64,000 nt of DNA, taken from an uncultured Nostocoides sp. (GTDB lineage: Bacteria; Actinomycetota; Actinomycetes; Actinomycetales; Dermatophilaceae). Below, in pieces: positions 27,588-38,200 of this stretch. Position 1 is the stretch's first letter. Each line of letters opens with the position of its first letter. The notes below the pieces were generated by a model. The model had not been told where the DNA came from. It saw only the letters and a list, made by a program, of their open reading frames with translations, and did no database searches. Position numbers and translations under genes: made by a program. The stretch lies in assembly GCA_937907685.1 (NCBI GenBank), contig CALCXF010000019.1, positions 40,420 to 104,419 of the forward strand, in the 5' to 3' direction.

Positions 27588-28286
27588 TCAGGTGAGCTGG
27601 ACGAAGACGTGGGACGCGATGTCCAGCGGCAGCGAGACGCCGGAGGACTCCTCCGTGCCCTCACGGGAGGCGATCACCCTCCCCACGTCACGGCGGACCC
27701 TGGCCGGCTCTCCCGGAAGCAGGCCCGCCGTCGTGAGCAGCCCCAAGGCCTCGGAGTCGTACTGCACCGGCTCGCCGATGCGCCGAACGACGACGACGCG
27801 GGGCTCGGCTCCTGCGACCTCGGCCAACGTGGCCAGGCCCGACCTGAAGTCGACGGGCTCACCGGTATCGCCGAGCTCGGCGAGGCCCGGGATCGGGTTG
27901 CCGTACGGCGACTCCGCATGATCCGGGAGCATCGCGAGGATCTTGCGCTCGACCCGGTCCGACATGACGTGCTCCCACCGGCACGCCTCGTCGTGGACGT
28001 ACTCCCACTCCAGCCCGATGACGTCGAGGAGCAGTCGCTCCGCGATGCGGTGCTTGCGCATGACGCGGGTCGCCAGCAGCCGCCCGTGGTCGGTGAGCTC
28101 CAGGTGGCGATCTCCGGCGACATGAAGGAGGCCGTCGCGCTCCATCCGGGCGACCGTCTGGGAGACCGTCGGGCCGGAGTGGCCCAGCCGCTCGGCGATC
28201 CGAGCCCGCAGCGGGGTGATGCCCTCCTCCTCGAGCTCGAAGATGGTGCGCAGGTACATCTCCGTGGTGTCGATGAGGTCGGTCAC
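27588..28286 (-). CDS. DtxR/IdeR-family metal-dependent regulator with FeoA/SH3-like C-terminus (GTG start)
   Basis: VTDLIDTTEMYLRTIFELEEEGITPLRARIAERLGHSGPTVSQTVARMERDGLLHVAGDRHLELTDHGRLLATRVMRKHRIAERLLLDVIGLEWEYVHDEACRWEHVMSDRVERKIL. Confidence 0.95.
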   Translation of the reverse strand: MTDLIDTTEMYLRTIFELEEEGITPLRARIAERLGHSGPTVSQTVARMERDGLLHVAGDRHLELTDHGRLLATRVMRKHRIAERLLLDVIGLEWEYVHDEACRWEHVMSDRVERKILAMLPDHAESPYGNPIPGLAELGDTGEPVDFRSGLATLAEVAGAEPRVVVVRRIGEPVQYDSEALGLLTTAGLLPGEPARVRRDVGRVIASREGTEESSGVSLPLDIASHVFVQLT

Positions 28287-28344
28287 GAAGGTCAGCCTAC
28301 GGTCACCCCCAGACCCGCGCCCCGCACGGCGGCGCCTCCGGTGC

Positions 28345-29556
28345 TCAGGTGGGCTCGGCCTCGCGCGGGTCTCGACGCGGGTCGTACTCGGGGAGCCACC
28401 GGGCCAGCCAGGCACCGCCGGCGAGCGTCAGCAGCCCCACCGTCACGCTGGCCACCCCGATGCTGGCCACCGCCGCGACCGCCGCCACGACGACCGATGC
28501 ACCGTTGTGGCCCACGAGGGACAGCAGCCGCCACACGCCGAGGAACGGTGCCCTGCCAGCTTCAGGCGCGGCATCCGCCCCGAGGGTCATGACGATCCCC
28601 GACCCGAGCCCGTTGCCGACGCCCATGAGCAGGGCCAGGGCTCCGACGCCGAGGAGCGACGTGGTGAGCGGCAGGCAGAGCAGGCCGGCTCCCATGAGCA
28701 GGGACACCGGCACCGCGACCCACACCCGGCCGTGGCGGTCCATGACGGTGCCGGCCGGCCAGAACAGGACGACTTCGACGAGGGCGGCGGCGGCGAACAC
28801 GAGCGATGTCTGGGCCGCATCCAGACCGATGTGCTCCGCCCAGAGCGGCACGACGACGACGCGGGAGGATCGGGCCAGGCCGATGGCGAGCACTCCGAGT
28901 CCGACGGTGAGGAGAACGCGTCGGTGGCGAGCCACCACCTGGCGGACCGGCACCCGAGACACCCCTGCGCCGGACTCGGCATGGTGCGAGCCGAGGTCGG
29001 GGGTCCGCCAAGCCAGGGAAGCCGCGAGCACACCCGCGACCACCGCGACGCCGAACGCTCCCTGCGGACCCCATCGAGCGACGACCGGGGCGCCGAGCAG
29101 CGGCCCCACGAACAGCCCCACCCGGGTGACTCCCCCGAGGGTCGACATGGCCCGGGCCCGGAGATGCACCGGTGCCGCGGCGGTGAGGTAGGACTGGCGG
29201 GCGAGGAGGAACACCGAGCCGGAAGGCCCGAGCAGGAGGACGGCGAGCGCAAGCACCCACAGTGAAGGCGCGAAGAGAGCGAGGGCGCAGGCCGCCGCAT
29301 CGGCCAGCCCAGCGAGGACGAGCGCTCGACGCTCGCCGATCCGCTCGACGAGGACACCGGCCGGGACGGCGGCGGCGAACTCCGACACGGTGGTGATGCC
29401 CACGAAGAGCGCGGCCAGGCCGACCGAGGCACCGAGCCCGCGGGCGCTGAGTGCCACGACGGGCAGGACGGCACCCGCCCCGATCGACCAGATCGCCGAC
29501 GGACCGAACGCCGGGACGGCGATGCGGCGCAGTGAGAAGTCCTCCACGCGCTCCAC
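28345..29556 (-). CDS. MFS transporter
   Basis: 403-aa multi-TM ORF MERVEDFSLRRIAVPAFGPSAIWSIGAGAVLPVVALSARGLGASVGLAALFVGITTVSEFAAAVPAGVLVERIGERRALVLAG. Confidence 0.87.
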   Translation of the reverse strand: MERVEDFSLRRIAVPAFGPSAIWSIGAGAVLPVVALSARGLGASVGLAALFVGITTVSEFAAAVPAGVLVERIGERRALVLAGLADAAACALALFAPSLWVLALAVLLLGPSGSVFLLARQSYLTAAAPVHLRARAMSTLGGVTRVGLFVGPLLGAPVVARWGPQGAFGVAVVAGVLAASLAWRTPDLGSHHAESGAGVSRVPVRQVVARHRRVLLTVGLGVLAIGLARSSRVVVVPLWAEHIGLDAAQTSLVFAAAALVEVVLFWPAGTVMDRHGRVWVAVPVSLLMGAGLLCLPLTTSLLGVGALALLMGVGNGLGSGIVMTLGADAAPEAGRAPFLGVWRLLSLVGHNGASVVVAAVAAVASIGVASVTVGLLTLAGGAWLARWLPEYDPRRDPREAEPT

Positions 29557-29619
29557 CGTCCCTCCTTCCTTCCACCAGCCTGGGATGCCGGCAGCGGCGA
29601 GCCGCAGCCCGACGCCTGA

Positions 29620-29639
29620 TTATCTTGACGTCAAGATAA
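29620..29639. promoter_or_regulatory. 20-bp perfect palindrome TTATCTTGACGTCAAGATAA in divergent intergenic region
   Basis: Read directly; self reverse-complementary across 20 bp, AT-rich in high-GC DNA. Confidence 0.85.
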
Positions 29640-29671
29640 CTCTCAGTGCCCGTGCTGGGTAGGTTGAGGAC

Positions 29672-30403
29672 GTGGAGCTCGTCATCCCCCGCCGCTTCTG
29701 CGGACCGCCCGAGTCCGGCAACGGAGGTTGGGTCAGCGGCTCCGTTGCCACGCACGTGGTCACCTCACCTGACCGACCCGCGGTGACAGTGCGCCTGGCG
29801 TCACCACCCCCGCTCGAACGACCTCTGACCGTCCTGGAGGAGGACCGCGACACCGAGCCTTCCGGCATCCGGCTGCTCGACGGCGACCACCTCGTGGCCA
29901 CGGCAACTGGCAGCCCGGACCTCACCGATGAGGTGCCGGGCTGGGCGACGCTCGCACAGGCGGAGGACGCCGAGCGCCGGTTCGAGGGCCTGACGGAGCA
30001 TCCCTTCCCGACGTGCTTCTCCTGCGGCACGGCCCGCGACGCCGGCGACGCTCTCTGCCTGCGCCCCGGTCCGCTCGACGACGGCACGGGCCGGTACGCC
30101 ACGACGTGGGTGCCGCAGGAGGCGGACGTCCCCGTCGTCTGGGCGGCACTTGACTGTCCTGGGGGGTGGTCCGCGGGAATCGCCGGGCGACCGATGGTCC
30201 TCGGCACCATGACGGCCAGGGTGCACGCGCCGCCCGCCACCGGGGAGCCCCACGTCGTCCTCGCGTGGTCGCGGGGTGCCGACCGCCGCAAGCACCACAC
30301 CGGGAGCGCGCTGCTCACCGTGGAGGGCCGCGTCCTGGCACGGGCCGAGGCCACCTGGGTGGCCGTGGACCCGGCCTCCGTCCGTCCCCGGGACGCCTCG
30401 TGA
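29672..30403 (+). CDS. Uncharacterised hotdog/thioesterase-like protein with CxxC motif
   Basis: MELVIPRRFCGPPESGNGGWVSGSVATHV...PTCFSCGTARDAGDALCLRPGPLDDGTGRYATTWVP...VWAALDCPGGWSAG. Confidence 0.7.
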   Translation: MELVIPRRFCGPPESGNGGWVSGSVATHVVTSPDRPAVTVRLASPPPLERPLTVLEEDRDTEPSGIRLLDGDHLVATATGSPDLTDEVPGWATLAQAEDAERRFEGLTEHPFPTCFSCGTARDAGDALCLRPGPLDDGTGRYATTWVPQEADVPVVWAALDCPGGWSAGIAGRPMVLGTMTARVHAPPATGEPHVVLAWSRGADRRKHHTGSALLTVEGRVLARAEATWVAVDPASVRPRDAS

Positions 30404-31167
30404 CCCCGGCGTCGACCACAGAGGGCCGCCGAACCGCGGTGGTCACCGGCGCGAGCAGCGGTATCGGGGAAGCCACCGCCCGGCTGCTCGCGGCGCAGGG
30501 TTTCCGCGTCGTGTGCGCGGCCCGGCGGGCCGAGCGGGTGGAGGCGCTCGCCGCCGAGATCGGTGGGACGGCGCTTGCCTGTGACGTCACCAGCGACGAC
30601 GACGTCTCGTCCCTGACCCGGGTGGCCGGCGGTCGGGTGCACGTCCTCGTCAACAACGCGGGCGGCGCGCTCGGTCTGGAGCCGGTGGCGGAGGCCGACG
30701 TCGCCCTCTGGCGGCGGATGTACGACACCAACGTCCTCGGGACCCTCCGGGTGACCAAGGCCCTGCTGCCCGCCCTCCTCGCCGCGGACGGCGAGGGTGT
30801 CGTCGTCAACGTCGGCTCGGTCGCCGGTCTCACGGCATACGAGGGAGGTGGCGGGTACACGGTCGCGAAGCACGGCGTCCACGTCATGACGGAGACCCTT
30901 CGGCTCGAGCTCGTCGACCAGCCCGTGCGGATCACGCTCGTCGCGCCGGGCATGGTGCGCACCGACGAGTTCTCGCTCACCCGGTTCGGCGGTGACCGCG
31001 AACGAGCGGATGCCGTCTACGCCGGCGTCAAAGCACCGCTCGTCGCCGATGACGTCGCGGACGCGATCGTGTGGATGGCCACGCGGCCGGCGCACGTCAA
31101 CGTCGACCTGCTCGTGCTCAAGCCGCGCGTGCAGGCGGCGCCGCACAAGGTGCACCGCGAGGCCTGA
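30400..31167 (+). CDS. Short-chain dehydrogenase/reductase (GTG start)
   Basis: VTPASTTEGRRTAVVTGASSGIGEATARLLAAQGFRVVCAARR...LVNNAGG...GGYTVAKHGVHVMTETLRLELVDQPVRITLVAPGMVRTDEF; GTGA overlap with upstream gene. Confidence 0.95.
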   Translation: MTPASTTEGRRTAVVTGASSGIGEATARLLAAQGFRVVCAARRAERVEALAAEIGGTALACDVTSDDDVSSLTRVAGGRVHVLVNNAGGALGLEPVAEADVALWRRMYDTNVLGTLRVTKALLPALLAADGEGVVVNVGSVAGLTAYEGGGGYTVAKHGVHVMTETLRLELVDQPVRITLVAPGMVRTDEFSLTRFGGDRERADAVYAGVKAPLVADDVADAIVWMATRPAHVNVDLLVLKPRVQAAPHKVHREA

Positions 31168-31170
31168 CGC

Positions 31171-31842
31171 TCAGGGCTGGCGACGGTGGAGCCGCCAGGA
31201 GGTGGGGTCGCCGAGGTGGCCCTCACCGGTGCGCGTGAACACGAGCCGGTCGTGCAGCCGGTTACGCCGGCCGGCCCAGAACTCGAGCTCGTCGGGCACG
31301 ATCCGGAAGCCGCCCCAGAAGTCGGGCACCGGCACGCGCGCCCTGCCCTCCGGGAACTGCTCGGCCCGTCGGGCGTATGCCGCCTCGAGTTCCTTCCGTG
31401 ACTCGATCGGCTCGCTCTGTCGGGAGGTCCAGGCCGAGATCCGCGAGGCCCATGGTCGGGAGTCGAAGTACTCCTCGACCTCGGCGTCGTCCAGGGGCAG
31501 GGCGCGGCCCCGGAAGCGGATGGCCCGGTACATCGCCGGCCAGGTGAGCGCCGCGGCCACCGCAGGGTTGAGGAGGATCTCGCGGCCCTTGGTCGAGGTG
31601 AGCGCCGTGACGAAGCCCGGGCCGCGCTCGTCGAGGAAGCGCATGAGGACCGTGCGGACGTTCGGGTGGCCCTGGCGGTCGACGGTCGCGACCGACATGG
31701 CGAGGGGTTCGACGACGTCCGGCGAGCGCTCGGCCCGCGCGAGCGCCTCGTCGACCCAGAGCCGAGCCTGGGCGAACGGCGTCTCCAGGAGCTGGTCCTC
31801 GGTGAGTCCGTCACCGTCGTAGTCGAGGCGTCGGTGGTCCAT
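31171..31842 (-). CDS. pdxH: Pyridoxamine 5'-phosphate oxidase
   Basis: MDHRRLDYDGDGLTEDQLLETPFAQARLWVDEAL...NVRTVLMRFLDERGPGFVTALTSTKGREILLNP...SRPWASRISAWTSRQSEPIESR...PVPDFWGGFRIVPDELEFWAGRRNRLHDRL. Confidence 0.95.
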   Translation of the reverse strand: MDHRRLDYDGDGLTEDQLLETPFAQARLWVDEALARAERSPDVVEPLAMSVATVDRQGHPNVRTVLMRFLDERGPGFVTALTSTKGREILLNPAVAAALTWPAMYRAIRFRGRALPLDDAEVEEYFDSRPWASRISAWTSRQSEPIESRKELEAAYARRAEQFPEGRARVPVPDFWGGFRIVPDELEFWAGRRNRLHDRLVFTRTGEGHLGDPTSWRLHRRQP

Positions 31843-31885
31843 CGCCCGACCCTATGCCGTCCCGCGAGGGATGCTCGGGTGCGCG

Positions 31886-33169
31886 CTACGGGGTGGGATG
31901 GCGCGCGTCATAGCGGAGGAAGTGCGGGTGCCGGAACGACAGGACACCGATGGCCACCAGGCAGGCGAGGCCTCCCACGACGGCCATCCAGCCCTCCCCG
32001 ATCCGGTCGGCCACCACACCGCCGAGCAGCTCCCCCACTCGTGGGCCGCCGGCCACGACGACGATGAACACGCCCTGGAGGCGGCCCCGCATCCGGTCCG
32101 GGGCAGCCGACTGGAGGATGGTCGTGCGGAAGACCGCGCTCACGGCATCCGATCCCCCTGCGAACGCCATCGCCGCGAGGGCTCCCCACAGGGCCTGTTC
32201 GCGGGTGAGCCAGTTCCCCGCCCCGAGCAGGGCGACCCCCAGGCCGGCGATTCCGAGGCCCCAGCCGACGATGCTCACCATGATCGCGAGGCCCTGATGA
32301 CGCACGTGGCCGAGCCGTCCGGAGGCCAGTGTGGCGAGCACCGCTCCGACCGCCCCGGCGGCATAGAGGTAGCCCACCGTTCGCGCTCCTCCACCGAGGA
32401 TCACCGCACCAGCGGCCGGGAAGATGACCCGGGGCTGCGCCAGGAGCATCGCTGCGATGTCGGCGACGAAGGTCATCCTCACGTTGGGCGCCGTGCGCAG
32501 GAAGCGGAAGCCGTCGACGACCGATCCGAAGCCGGCCCGCGTGGCCCCGCCCTCCTCGTGCCGCTCCGGCGGCAGGGGCTGCAGCCGCCACAGACCCCAC
32601 AGCGCCGCCGTGGTGACGACGGCATCCACGGTGTAGGCCACGCCGTAGCCACCCCAGTCGATGAGCAGCCCGGCGAGCAGCGGGCCCAACATCATCGCCG
32701 CGGACATCGCGAAGACGCCGAGCGCGTTGGCGGCCGGCAGCTGCTGACGCGGCAGGATCCGTGGGTAGATGCTCGACCGGGCCGGTGAGCTGACCCCGAA
32801 CGCACCGCTCCACACGGCGACGAGCAGGTAGAGCACGAGCACGTTGGTGTTGCCCATCCACGCCTGGACCGCACACGCGATGCTCGTCAGCCACGCCACG
32901 AGGTTCGCCAGGAGCGCCACCGAGCGCCGGTCGTGGTGGTCGGACAGCGACCCCCCGTAGAGCCCCATGACGACGAGCGGCACGAGCGCGAAGAACCCGA
33001 CGACGCCGACTGCCGCCGTGGAACCGGTGATGTCGTAGACCTGCAGCCCGATGGCGACGATCGCCATCTGGGAGCCGATGTTCGACAGGGTGAAGCCGGC
33101 ATACAACCGCCGGTATGCCGCGCTCTCCCGGAGCGGGGTGAGGTCCGGGAGGTGGGAGCGCAGGAGCAC
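31886..33169 (-). CDS. MFS transporter, EntS/MFS_3-like (GTG start)
   Basis: VLLRSHLPDLTPLRESAAYRRLYAGFTLSNIGSQMAIVAIGLQVYDITGSTAAVGVVGFFALVPLVVMGLYGGSLSDHHDRRSVALLANL. Confidence 0.88.
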   Translation of the reverse strand: MLLRSHLPDLTPLRESAAYRRLYAGFTLSNIGSQMAIVAIGLQVYDITGSTAAVGVVGFFALVPLVVMGLYGGSLSDHHDRRSVALLANLVAWLTSIACAVQAWMGNTNVLVLYLLVAVWSGAFGVSSPARSSIYPRILPRQQLPAANALGVFAMSAAMMLGPLLAGLLIDWGGYGVAYTVDAVVTTAALWGLWRLQPLPPERHEEGGATRAGFGSVVDGFRFLRTAPNVRMTFVADIAAMLLAQPRVIFPAAGAVILGGGARTVGYLYAAGAVGAVLATLASGRLGHVRHQGLAIMVSIVGWGLGIAGLGVALLGAGNWLTREQALWGALAAMAFAGGSDAVSAVFRTTILQSAAPDRMRGRLQGVFIVVVAGGPRVGELLGGVVADRIGEGWMAVVGGLACLVAIGVLSFRHPHFLRYDARHPTP

Positions 33170-33244
33170 CCGCAGATCATGCCCGACGACGCACCGGAGT
33201 CCGACCCCCCGGCGCCTCCGCCGGCCGAGGGCTAGGGTCCCCGC

Positions 33245-34180
33245 ATGGACAAGCCGGCCCAGATCGCCCTCCTCATCGACGCCGACAACGCCACCGCGGG
33301 GCGCATCGACGTCATCCTCGGAGAGCTGTCGACGCTCGGGGAGACCAACGTGCGACGTGCCTACGGCAACTGGACGAAGACCGGGCTGAAGAGCTGGGTC
33401 GCGGTGCTGCACGACCACGGCATCCGGCCCGTCCAGCAGTTCGACCCCAGCAAGGGGAAGAACGCCAGCGACATCGCCCTCGCCGTGGATGCCGTCGAGA
33501 TCCTCCACACCCAGCGTCCCGACGCGTTCGCGCTCGTGTCGTCGGACGCCGACTTCACCCCTCTGGTCATGCACCTGCGTGAGCACGGGGCCCACGTCTA
33601 CGGGTTCGGCGACGCCAAGACGCCTGAGCCGTTCCAGAGCGCCTGTACGCGTTTCCTCGTGCTCAACCGACTGCCGGCGCCGAGCGGTCAGGTGGACGTC
33701 GGGGGGACGGACGCCGAGGCGGCGGACGACAGGGCGGAGGTCGCGCACGCGCCCGTCACACCCACCCGTCGTCGGGCCACCGCAAAGGCGACGAGCACCA
33801 AGGGCGGCACGTCCGTCGGGGCGACCAAGGCCTCCCCGAAGAAGAAGGCCGCTCCCATCTCCGCCCCGCCCGCCGCCACGCCTGCACGTGCGACCCGGGC
33901 CCAGCTGCGCGGCGACGCCAAGCTCGTCAGGCTCCTTCGGGGAGCCGTCGAGGGAGCCGCCGACGACTCCGGGTGGGCACGGGTGGGCACGGTCGGCAAC
34001 CACATCTCGAACCAGTCCTCCTTCGACCCGCGCAACTACGGCTACGCCAAGCTCAGCAAGCTCCTCGAGGCCACCGACCTGTTCGAGATGCGCGATCCGG
34101 GTGGTCCGAACATGGCGGTCCGCGACCGGCGCGGCCCCGGCATGACGTCCGGTGCCGGGTCCACGAGTGGGAACCCCTGA
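33245..34180 (+). CDS. NYN-domain putative ribonuclease with C-terminal OST-HTH/LOTUS domain
   Basis: MDKPAQIALLIDADNATAGRIDVILGELSTLGETNVRRAYGNWTKTGLKSWVAVLHDHGIRPVQQFDPSKGKNASDIALAVDAVEIL...ALVSSDADFTPLVMHLRE; C-terminus SGWARVGTVGNHISNQSSFDPRNYGYAKLSKLLEATDLFEM. Confidence 0.92.
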   Translation: MDKPAQIALLIDADNATAGRIDVILGELSTLGETNVRRAYGNWTKTGLKSWVAVLHDHGIRPVQQFDPSKGKNASDIALAVDAVEILHTQRPDAFALVSSDADFTPLVMHLREHGAHVYGFGDAKTPEPFQSACTRFLVLNRLPAPSGQVDVGGTDAEAADDRAEVAHAPVTPTRRRATAKATSTKGGTSVGATKASPKKKAAPISAPPAATPARATRAQLRGDAKLVRLLRGAVEGAADDSGWARVGTVGNHISNQSSFDPRNYGYAKLSKLLEATDLFEMRDPGGPNMAVRDRRGPGMTSGAGSTSGNP

Positions 34181-34238
34181 CGCCGCCGTGCACAATGGGG
34201 CCGCCCGACAAAGGCGCCGAGCGACGATTGGGGACGCC

Positions 34239-35375
34239 ATGAGCACCGCCACCGCAGGGACCTCCGACCCGGGGGGCGATCCGGACTTCCGGCCTGGGCT
34301 CGAGGGCGTCATCGCCTTCGAGTCCGAGATCGCCGAACCCGACAAGGAGGGCGGCGCCCTCCGCTACCGCGGGGTCGACATCAACGACCTCGTGGGACGG
34401 GTCTCGTTCGGGCAGGTCTGGGGGTTGCTCGTCGACAACGAGTTCGACCCCGGCCTGCCGCCGGCCGAGCCGTTCCCACTGCCGGTGCACACCGGCGACA
34501 TCCGCGTGGACGTCCAGTCGGCGCTGGCGCAGCTGGCCCCGGTGTGGGGCTTCAAGCCGCTCCTCGACATCGACGACGACGAGGCCCGCGAGAACCTCGC
34601 GCGCGCCTCGGTCATGGCGATCTCGTTCATCGGCCAGTCGGCCCACGGCCAGGGCCGGCCCATGGTGCCGCAGCGGGAGGTGGACAAGGGACGAACCATC
34701 GCCGAGCGCTTCATGATCCGCTGGCGCGGCGAGCCCGACCCTCAGCACGTCGAGGCCGTCGACGCCTACTTCATCTCCGCCGCCGAGCACGGGGTCAACG
34801 CCTCCACCTTCACCGCGCGCGTCATCGCCTCGACCGGCGCGGACGTCGCCGCCTGCCTCTCCGGAGCCATCGGGGCCCTCTCCGGCCCCCTCCACGGCGG
34901 AGCCCCCAGTCGAGCACAGCACATGATCGAAGGTGTCGAGCAGATGGGCGACGCCCGTCGGTACGTCAAGGAGGTGCTCGACCGCAAGGAGCGCCTGATG
35001 GGCTTCGGGCACCGCGTCTACCGCGCCTACGACCCACGGGCGGCGGTGCTCCGCGACACCTGCCAGCGCCTGGGCGCGCCGCGCTACGAGGTCGCCCTGG
35101 AGCTCGAGAAGGCGGCGATGGCCGAGCTCGCGGAGCGCCACCCCGAGCGCGTCATGGAGACCAACGTCGACTACTGGGCCGCCGTGCTCCTCGACTTCGC
35201 GGACGTCCCCGGCGACATGATGACCCCGCTGTTCGCGTGCGCCCGCACCGCCGGCTGGTCGGCCCACGTTCTGGAGCAGAAGAAGACCGGGCGGCTCATC
35301 CGGCCCAGCTCCCGCTACGTCGGTCCCGGTCCCCGTCCCATCGAGGACGTCAAGGGCTTCGACCCCGCCCGCTGA
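34239..35375 (+). CDS. Citrate synthase (actinobacterial citrate synthase 2 / CitA-like)
   Basis: FRPGLEGVIAFESEIAEPDKEGGALRYRGVDINDLVG...GPLHGGAPSRAQHMIEGVEQMGD...LMGFGHRVYRAYDPRA. Confidence 0.95.
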   Translation: MSTATAGTSDPGGDPDFRPGLEGVIAFESEIAEPDKEGGALRYRGVDINDLVGRVSFGQVWGLLVDNEFDPGLPPAEPFPLPVHTGDIRVDVQSALAQLAPVWGFKPLLDIDDDEARENLARASVMAISFIGQSAHGQGRPMVPQREVDKGRTIAERFMIRWRGEPDPQHVEAVDAYFISAAEHGVNASTFTARVIASTGADVAACLSGAIGALSGPLHGGAPSRAQHMIEGVEQMGDARRYVKEVLDRKERLMGFGHRVYRAYDPRAAVLRDTCQRLGAPRYEVALELEKAAMAELAERHPERVMETNVDYWAAVLLDFADVPGDMMTPLFACARTAGWSAHVLEQKKTGRLIRPSSRYVGPGPRPIEDVKGFDPAR

Positions 35376-35383
35376 GCAACTGA

Positions 35384-36742
<1,359 letters not shown>

Positions 36743-36752
36743 GGCGCCCCGG

Positions 36753-38111
36753 TCACCCCCCAGCCCCCACGACCGCCCGGAGCTCCTCCTCCAGGACATC
36801 GCGGAACCAGTCGGTCTCCGGCACGCGGACCGGGTCCGCGACGACCGTGATGCCCAGTGTCCCGGCGTAGGAGAGGACATCGAAGGACAGCGTCACGTTC
36901 CCCGGGTTGACTGCCACCGGCACGACCGCTGCCACGGGTGAACCCGCGAACATTAGCCGCTCCGTGGGGCCACGCAGGTTCGTCACGAACGTGTGCACCA
37001 GGTGCTGGTGGTCGATGAATGCCTGGAACGCCCCGACGGCGGCGAGAGTGCGGAAGACCGGGGTCAGGACGGCCGCGGACCCGCCGCGGCCCCTGGACCT
37101 CACCCTCGCCTGCTGCTGCAGCAGCGACGTGAGGCGCTCCTGGGCGTCGACGACTGCGGGCACCCGGACCGGCACGACCCCCGTCGCGTTTCCCAGACTG
37201 GCGGCGTCCCCTTGCCGTCGGCGGGACACCGGCACCGACACGACGAGCTCACGGACGTGCTCCCCACGGTGCTCGAGCAGCCGAACGAGGGCCCCCGTGA
37301 CCGCAGTGACGACCAGGTCGTTGACCGTCGCCCCTCTCGTCCGAGCAGTGGCAAGGGTGCCGGCGAGCTCCACCTGGCACACGGCGAGCCGGCGACGGCC
37401 GCTCGAGGGCGCGAGGAGGCTGCACCTCTCGGCGCCGTGCGGGCGTCGCAGGCCCAGCTCGTCGAGGCCCCCGCCGACGCGTCGGACGGCCCTTCCTGGG
37501 GTCCGGACGCCGAGCAGCCGACCGGTCCACGCGTCGCGGGCCAGGTCCAGCCACGGAGGACGAGCTTCCGGGCGGCGTTCCGCCGGCCGGACCGGGCCGG
37601 CCGGTCCTCCGTCGGCGAGCGCGCCGAGCACGGCCAGGCCACCCATCCCGTCGGCGAGCACGTGGTGCGCGACGATCCCGATGCCGAGCACGCCACCCTC
37701 GGAGTCGAGCAGGAGGCGCGCCCGCCAGAGAGGTCGCTCGGGCGTGAGCCGGTGCATCACGAGGTCAGCCGTGGCGTCGAGCAGCACTCGCGACGTCCCA
37801 CCGGGTTCCGCCGTCCCCGAGGTCGGCACCACCACACCGTCGACGAGATCGGCCAGCACGTCCGAGCCGGCATCCAGCCACACCGGTCGCCCCGCACCGG
37901 GCGGGGTGGTCGCGAGGCGCTGACCCAGACGCGGAACTCCGGCCGCCCGATGGAGAAGAGTGTCCCGAACCACGTCCGCGCGAGGGCGGCGATCCGGCTC
38001 GAGAACAAGAAGGGCGCCGATCGCCATCGGCACGCGACCACGGTCGACGGCGAGGTGGAGGACGTCATCGGGCCGCGCACGGTCGATGAGCCCGGAGGCG
38101 CTGCTGCCCAC
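36753..38111 (-). CDS. Wax ester synthase/diacylglycerol acyltransferase (WS/DGAT) family
   Basis: GIGIVAHHVLADGMGGLAVLGALADG (HHxxxDG active site); C-terminal FVTNLRGPTERLMFAGSPVAAVVPVAVNPGNVTLSFDVLSYAGTLGITVVADP. Confidence 0.9.
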   Translation of the reverse strand: MGSSASGLIDRARPDDVLHLAVDRGRVPMAIGALLVLEPDRRPRADVVRDTLLHRAAGVPRLGQRLATTPPGAGRPVWLDAGSDVLADLVDGVVVPTSGTAEPGGTSRVLLDATADLVMHRLTPERPLWRARLLLDSEGGVLGIGIVAHHVLADGMGGLAVLGALADGGPAGPVRPAERRPEARPPWLDLARDAWTGRLLGVRTPGRAVRRVGGGLDELGLRRPHGAERCSLLAPSSGRRRLAVCQVELAGTLATARTRGATVNDLVVTAVTGALVRLLEHRGEHVRELVVSVPVSRRRQGDAASLGNATGVVPVRVPAVVDAQERLTSLLQQQARVRSRGRGGSAAVLTPVFRTLAAVGAFQAFIDHQHLVHTFVTNLRGPTERLMFAGSPVAAVVPVAVNPGNVTLSFDVLSYAGTLGITVVADPVRVPETDWFRDVLEEELRAVVGAGG

Positions 38112-38200
38112 TCCTCGAGGCTAGGCGGCTCCCGGCGCCGCGGCCATGAGCCCGGTCACCTCACGGCTGTGCGCGCACCCGCGGTGTCGGCGCCGGACCG

